A stretch of 64,000 bases of DNA from an uncultured Sinobacteraceae bacterium (GTDB lineage Bacteria; Pseudomonadota; Gammaproteobacteria; Steroidobacterales; Steroidobacteraceae), in assembly GCA_937902995.1 (NCBI GenBank), contig CALEKY010000107.1, positions 43,357 through 107,356 of the forward strand, in the 5' to 3' direction. Under the pieces are notes generated by a model. The model was not told the origin of the DNA. It was given only the letters and a program-made list of their open reading frames with translations, and did no database searches. The translations under genes were made by a program, and so were the position numbers. Positions 59,695 to 64,000 of this stretch are shown here, piece after piece; the stretch's first letter is position 1, and the number at the start of each line of letters is the position of its first letter.

Positions 59695-60909
59695 ATGCGC
59701 TTTTCCATCCGGTCCGTCGCCTGTGCGGCCATCGTTGCCTCGTTCGCATTTTACGGTTGCACCCGCCAACCCGCGGACGATCCGCGCCGACCGGTCGTCG
59801 AACATTACGCGAACCTGGTGCTCGCCGTTTACGAAGACTCGCTCGCGACTGCGCGCGAGCTCGATGCGGCTGTCGATGCCTTGCTCGCGAATCCGAGCGA
59901 AGAAACGCTGAACGCAGCACGCGAGAAGTGGCTGGCCGCCCGAGGTCCGTATAGTCGATCGGAGGCATTCCGGTTCTATGGCGGACCGATCGACGGCGAA
60001 GGCGGTCCGGAAGGTCAGATCAACGGCTGGCCGCTCGATGAGAATCACATCGATGCCGTCGACGTCGAGCACTACGGCGCAGCGCCCGGTCTCAACATCA
60101 TCGGCAATCCTGAGAAATTCCCGACGATCACTCCGGAATTGATCGCCGATCAGAACGAAGCGGGCGGCGAGAAGAACATCGCCAGCGGCTATCACGCCAT
60201 CGAATTCTTGTTGTGGGGACAGGATTTGAACGACCCGCCCGAATCGGCAGGTCAACGTTCGTTCCAGGATTACGTGTCCAATGGCGACCCGAACAGCATT
60301 GCCGCACGGCGCGGTCAGTATCTCAAGGCGGCAACGACGTTGCTGATCCGCGATCTCGACAGCGTCGCAGCGGAGTGGCGCGTGCCGGCTGCGGGAACGG
60401 AAAACTATCGCTCGAAGCTCGTCACCGGCGATGTCTATACCGGCCTGAAGCGAATGCTGACCGGCATCATCACGCTTGCCGAGGTCGAGATGGCCGGCGA
60501 GCGCATGAACGTGCCGCTCATCTCGGGCGATCAAGAAGAAGAACAGAACTGTTTCAGCGACACGACGGCCGCCGATCTACGCAACAACGCCGCCGGCATC
60601 GAAGTCGTGTACTTCGGCCGTTACCGTACGCTGAGCGGCGAGCAACTCGAAGGACCGAGTCTTGCGCAGCTCGTGAAAGAGGCCGATCCGCGCGTCGCCG
60701 ACGAGGTCGAAGCGCGGTTCGCACGCGTGCGCGAAACGCTCGAGGCGATTCGCGACCCGTTCGACCGCGAGATTCAGCCCGATAACACAGAAGGTAAGGC
60801 TCGCGTACAGGCTGCCGTCGATGCACTGCATGCGCTTTCTCAGTCCTTGATGCGTGCGGCGCAGGCGTTGCAGATCTTCCTTTCGCCAATCGAGTCCGAT
60901 GGGGATTGA
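59695..60909 (+). CDS. Imelysin-family iron-regulated periplasmic protein
   Basis: The 404-residue protein has a signal peptide or lipobox (SFAFYGC, C22). The imelysin domain carries the GxHxxE motif at G165-Y-H167-A-I-E170 (SGYHAIEFLLWGQD). The fold is a two-bundle helical protein associated with iron uptake, though the M75 peptidase activity is doubtful. First gene of an operon with a di-heme oxidoreductase and a DUF1513 protein, a conserved grouping. A Fur-type promoter lies upstream. Confidence 0.9.
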   Translation: MRFSIRSVACAAIVASFAFYGCTRQPADDPRRPVVEHYANLVLAVYEDSLATARELDAAVDALLANPSEETLNAAREKWLAARGPYSRSEAFRFYGGPIDGEGGPEGQINGWPLDENHIDAVDVEHYGAAPGLNIIGNPEKFPTITPELIADQNEAGGEKNIASGYHAIEFLLWGQDLNDPPESAGQRSFQDYVSNGDPNSIAARRGQYLKAATTLLIRDLDSVAAEWRVPAAGTENYRSKLVTGDVYTGLKRMLTGIITLAEVEMAGERMNVPLISGDQEEEQNCFSDTTAADLRNNAAGIEVVYFGRYRTLSGEQLEGPSLAQLVKEADPRVADEVEARFARVRETLEAIRDPFDREIQPDNTEGKARVQAAVDALHALSQSLMRAAQALQIFLSPIESDGD

Positions 60910-62317
60910 GGCACGACGCAAGGACGTTCGCGAAGTGCAAGGAGTTCGAACGGTCCTGGTTGCGGCACTGGCACTCGTCGCCGGCTGTTCGCGCATCGAC
61001 ACATCGGAGCTGCTTCAACCCGACTCGGGCGGCGCGACGACGATTCGCGAAACGAATCGCAATGCCTTCTCGCAACCGGCGGCGAATCTCGATGTCGAAC
61101 GTCGAGGCACGTTCTTCATCGGCAATGCGTTCTTCAACAGCGCCTGGATCGTCGCGCCTGCAACGGCCAATGCGCGCGACGGCCTCGGTCCTTTGTTCAA
61201 TGCGCGTAGCTGCGATCAATGTCACGCGAACGACGGCCGAGGCGCACCGCCGATGGAGCCCGGCGAACGACCGGTCGCGCTCGTCATTCAATTCGGGTCG
61301 TCCAAGCCCGGCCCGCACGGCGAGCCGAGCCCCGATCCGCATTACGGCGGCAACCTGAATCCTTTTGCGATCGGCGACATTCCTCCGGAAGGCACGGTTC
61401 GCATCGAATATCGCGAGATCAAGGGCACGTTCGCGGACGGCGAGCCGTATACGCTGCTCGAGCCGATCTATCACTTCGAAGAGCTGGCTTACGGCGAGCT
61501 GGCGCCGGATACGACGTTCTCGCCGCGCGTTGCGCCGTCGGTGTTCGGCATCGGCTTGTTGGAAGCGATTCCCGAAGAGCAAATTCTCGAGCGCGCCGAT
61601 CCGGACGATCGCGACGACGACGGCATCTCCGGACGTCCGAATCGCGTTTGGGATCTGAAACGCAAGCAGGTCGTGCTGGGTCGGTTCGGCTGGAAGGCCA
61701 ATCAACCCGACGTTGCGCATCAAACCGCCGCAGCCTTCTCGAGCGAGATCGGCATGACGACGACACTCAGACCCGAACAGAACTGCACGAACATCCAGAT
61801 CGCGTGCATCGAAGCGCCCGACGGCGGCGATCCGGAAATCAGCGACGAAATCTTCGACCGGATCGTGCAGTACCAACGCATGCTCGCCGTTCCGGCGCGG
61901 CGCAATCTCGACGATCCCAGCGTCAAGCAAGGTGCGAAGCTGTTTGCATCTGCCGGCTGCGCCGCATGTCACCGTCCGACGTTCAAGACGGGAACCGTCC
62001 CCGATGCGCCGTGGCTCAGCAACCAGGTCATTCATCCGTTCACGGACATGCTGCTGCACGACATGGGGCCGGAGCTGGCCGACGGACGCGATGACTTTCT
62101 AGCGACCGGGAACGAATGGCGCACGCCGCCATTGTGGGGCATGGGCCTGCAACGCGCCGTCAATGGACACACGCGCTACCTGCACGACGGGCGCGCGCGC
62201 AATGCGAGCGAAGCCATTCTGTGGCACGGCGGCGAAGGTCAGGCCGCGCGCGATGCGTACTTGCGGATGACGCGCGCGGAACGCGAGGCGTTGTTGAAGT
62301 TCCTGGATTCGCTCTAG
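60899..62317 (+). CDS. Di-heme oxidoreductase-like lipoprotein (DUF1111)
   Basis: The 472-residue protein has a lipobox (LALVAGC, C30). Two heme sites are visible: C105-D-Q-C108-H109 and C354-A-A-C357-H358. It matches the DUF1111 'thiol oxidoreductase' family, relatives of di-heme peroxidases: GLGPLFNARSCDQCHAND, GRFGWKANQPDVAHQ and DMGPELADG. It overlaps the imelysin gene by 11 nt. It probably handles electrons for iron reduction or oxidation in the envelope, together with its neighbours. Confidence 0.9.
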   Translation: MGIEARRKDVREVQGVRTVLVAALALVAGCSRIDTSELLQPDSGGATTIRETNRNAFSQPAANLDVERRGTFFIGNAFFNSAWIVAPATANARDGLGPLFNARSCDQCHANDGRGAPPMEPGERPVALVIQFGSSKPGPHGEPSPDPHYGGNLNPFAIGDIPPEGTVRIEYREIKGTFADGEPYTLLEPIYHFEELAYGELAPDTTFSPRVAPSVFGIGLLEAIPEEQILERADPDDRDDDGISGRPNRVWDLKRKQVVLGRFGWKANQPDVAHQTAAAFSSEIGMTTTLRPEQNCTNIQIACIEAPDGGDPEISDEIFDRIVQYQRMLAVPARRNLDDPSVKQGAKLFASAGCAACHRPTFKTGTVPDAPWLSNQVIHPFTDMLLHDMGPELADGRDDFLATGNEWRTPPLWGMGLQRAVNGHTRYLHDGRARNASEAILWHGGEGQAARDAYLRMTRAEREALLKFLDSL

Positions 62318-63421
62318 ATGAATCGGCGCAAGTTTCTGCTTGCTTCGGCCTCGGCGGTCGGTTTGAGCGCCGCAGGGCTCGCGGCATTCTTCTCGCGATC
62401 TTCACTCGCCGGAACGCTGCTCGGCGCCTTCGAGGATGCGCGCGGCATGCAGTATGTCGGCGGATTACATCTCGCATCGCGAGAAGTATTCGGCGCACAA
62501 ATACCGATGCGCGCGCATGGTTGCACGGTCGATCCGCGCGACCCGCTACGGGTCGTCTATTTCGCGCGTCGGCCCGGCACACTGGCGTTCGAATTCGATC
62601 GGTCCACGAATCGTGCGAGAGTCGTCTGCGAAACGCCGGCCGATCGCCACTTTGCCGGACATGGCGCGTTCTCGGCAGATGGCGCGTGGCTGTTCACGCC
62701 CGAGCACGATTTCGAGCAAGCGCGCGGTGTGATCGCCGTGCGCGATTCTCGCACGTTCGAAATTGCGCACGAGATCGACACGTACGGCATCGATCCGCAC
62801 GAGATCGCATGGTCGCCCGACTGCACGCGGCTCTTCGTCGCGAACGGCGGCATCCTCACGCACCCGCGCAGCTATCGACGCAAGCTCAACATTCCGACCA
62901 TGGATCCTTCGTTCGTCGTGCTCGATGCGCGCAGCGGCGAGCTGCTCGAGCAATGGCGGCTGCCGGATCATCTGCTCAGCATTCGCCATCTTGCAGTCGC
63001 CTCGGACGGCCGCGTCGCCATCGGTCTGCAATACGAGGGCGAGCCGGAACGCGCGCCGACGATTGGCGCGCTTTACGAGCCGACCACGGGACTGCAGATG
63101 CTGCCGGTACCGTACGAGCAGCGTGCGCAGCTCCGCGGCTACGTCGCCAGCGTGGCGCTCAGCGAGCCAGCAAATCTCATCGTCGCTGCGTGTCCTTACG
63201 GCCGCGGGGTTGCGTGCTGGTCGTTGGCCGAGAGAGCTTTCCTGGGTTTCGTCGAAGCGGCGGAAACGTACGGCGTGTCGCGACTCGACGACGGGTCGAT
63301 TGCCGCCTCGCAACGCGACGGCACGCTTTATACATTGCACGATGCGCGAGCTCGTTCGCGGTTTGTGACGGTCGACCGGAAATCGCCCATCCGCTGGGAC
63401 GATCATTGGATCGCGGTTTAG
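62318..63421 (+). CDS. DUF1513 beta-propeller protein, Tat-exported
   Basis: The 367-residue protein has a Tat-like signal (NRRKFLLASASAVGLSAAG). The mature part is a beta-propeller of DUF1513 type: HGCTVDPRDP, HFAGHGAFSADGAWLFTPEH, GIDPHEIAWSPDCTRLFVANGG and LSIRHLAVASDGRVAIGLQY blades, each with conserved His-rich turns. It is a usual partner of imelysin and DUF1111 proteins. The start immediately follows the stop of the previous gene (no gap), so it is in the same operon. Confidence 0.88.
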   Translation: MNRRKFLLASASAVGLSAAGLAAFFSRSSLAGTLLGAFEDARGMQYVGGLHLASREVFGAQIPMRAHGCTVDPRDPLRVVYFARRPGTLAFEFDRSTNRARVVCETPADRHFAGHGAFSADGAWLFTPEHDFEQARGVIAVRDSRTFEIAHEIDTYGIDPHEIAWSPDCTRLFVANGGILTHPRSYRRKLNIPTMDPSFVVLDARSGELLEQWRLPDHLLSIRHLAVASDGRVAIGLQYEGEPERAPTIGALYEPTTGLQMLPVPYEQRAQLRGYVASVALSEPANLIVAACPYGRGVACWSLAERAFLGFVEAAETYGVSRLDDGSIAASQRDGTLYTLHDARARSRFVTVDRKSPIRWDDHWIAV

Positions 63422-63486
63422 GCCGGCTGCGGGCGGTTATTGGAAACAGTAGGCTCGCCGCCAAGTCGATCAGCGAGGAGACGCAT

Positions 63487-64000
63487 TTGTCCAATCAACG
63501 TGCGCTCGCAGTCGCGATGGCTGCGGGATTGTTGCTCGGCCCCGTCGGCGAAGCGGCGGAGAATCCTGCGCTTCCGGAGTGGGCGCCCAAACCGAAACCG
63601 ACGATTCTCGAAGACCGCTTCCGCGCGGAAGTCTCGATCCTGGCCGCGGCTTACGACACCGAAGTGCGTATCGATCCCTCGCTTACGGTCCAGGGCACGC
63701 ACGTCGCCGCGGAAGACGAGCTTGCGCTCGACGATGCGCAATTCCTGGTATTGGGCGAACTCACGCTGTTGCCCGGCGAGCATCACCTCGTGCGACTCAA
63801 CGGCTTCACGGCACGTCGTTCCGCGCAAACGATCCTTCAACGCGACATCGTGTTCGAGAACGACCAATATTTCGTCGGCGAACGTATCGACAGCGAGCTC
63901 AATCTGACGATGGTCGGACTGACGTACGGCTATCGATTCATCGCCAACGAGCGCGCGGAGCTCACCGCAACGCTCGGAATTCAAATTGCAGAGATCGAGG
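63487..64000 (+). CDS. Outer-membrane barrel-like protein, N-terminal part (runs off the window)
   Basis: A frame opens at TTG 63487 behind GAGGAG and stays open to the end of the window (171 codons). It has a signal peptide (ALAVAMAAGLLLGPVGEAA), then IDPSLTVQGTHVAAEDELAL and later amphipathic strands (MVGLTYGYRFIANERAELTA) typical of an outer-membrane barrel. It follows the DUF1513 gene by 65 nt and may be part of the iron operon. The C-terminal part is missing. Confidence 0.7.
   Translation, partial: MSNQRALAVAMAAGLLLGPVGEAAENPALPEWAPKPKPTILEDRFRAEVSILAAAYDTEVRIDPSLTVQGTHVAAEDELALDDAQFLVLGELTLLPGEHHLVRLNGFTARRSAQTILQRDIVFENDQYFVGERIDSELNLTMVGLTYGYRFIANERAELTATLGIQIAEIE

Overview
The window looks like chromosome from a GC-rich, aerobic, free-living Gram-negative bacterium, most likely a gammaproteobacterium of the Steroidobacteraceae/Nevskiales type. 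This rests on slyX, a Fur-like box on an imelysin operon, an AcrAB-type RND operon, a TonB receptor, and a DUF6152/DUF6644 cluster with a 'GKPDFNGIW' secreted protein. The taxonomic placement is inference. I see no rRNA, tRNA, CRISPR array, insertion sequence, phage gene or plasmid function. About 60 protein genes fill most of the 64 kb, in short operons on both strands.

Layout. 0-7.6 kb: the tail of an enoyl-CoA hydratase gene, two serine hydrolases behind a perfect operator-like palindrome, small envelope proteins, a short-type 6-phosphogluconate dehydrogenase and a thiamine-diphosphate enzyme. 7.6-12.3 kb: a membrane histidine kinase, thioesterase, VTT membrane protein, hemerythrin protein and a lipoprotein cytochrome. 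12.5-15.4 kb: a secreted protein, a DUF6152 protein, two DUF6644-like membrane proteins and a 45-residue membrane protein. 15.5-25.5 kb: beta-propeller lactonase, slyX, an alpha/beta hydrolase, two hybrid histidine kinases, an MHS-type transporter and inorganic pyrophosphatase. 25.6-33.6 kb: a PadR/TM2/PspC module, an esterase, outer-membrane proteins including an usher-like barrel, a GNAT enzyme, a ferritin-like fusion and a DUF411 lipoprotein. 33.7-40.4 kb: two paralogous exported methyltransferase-like proteins around an amino-acid permease, a lipid kinase with a phosphoesterase, and a redoxin/cytochrome c/copper-monooxygenase fusion. 40.8-53.4 kb: a tetR-MFP-RND-OMF efflux operon, an ethylene-receptor-like histidine kinase, and an MFP-ABC exporter with two separate permeases. 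53.5-64 kb: a DNA glycosylase, TonB receptor, superoxide dismutase and an iron-type operon (imelysin, di-heme oxidoreductase, DUF1513, then a barrel protein running off the end).

The most unusual signal is not a gene. At least ten intergenic gaps carry short tandem arrays with a 7-bp period (one 8-bp), in several sequence families: ACTGAAG, TTGACAG/TTGATAG, GGGAAAA, CGAATCA, GTGAGTA, GAGTCAC and CCTGTTG types. They sit at gene 3' ends, sometimes include the last codons and stop codon, and at two places occur as inverted pairs. They resemble the short tandemly repeated repetitive (STRR) heptamers described in filamentous cyanobacteria.

Other points of interest are four histidine kinases with no stand-alone response regulator, a truncated orphan usher, exported SAM-methyltransferase folds, a three-domain copper/heme/redoxin enzyme, and a structured, gene-free stretch ending in a strong terminator at 54.4-54.8 kb.
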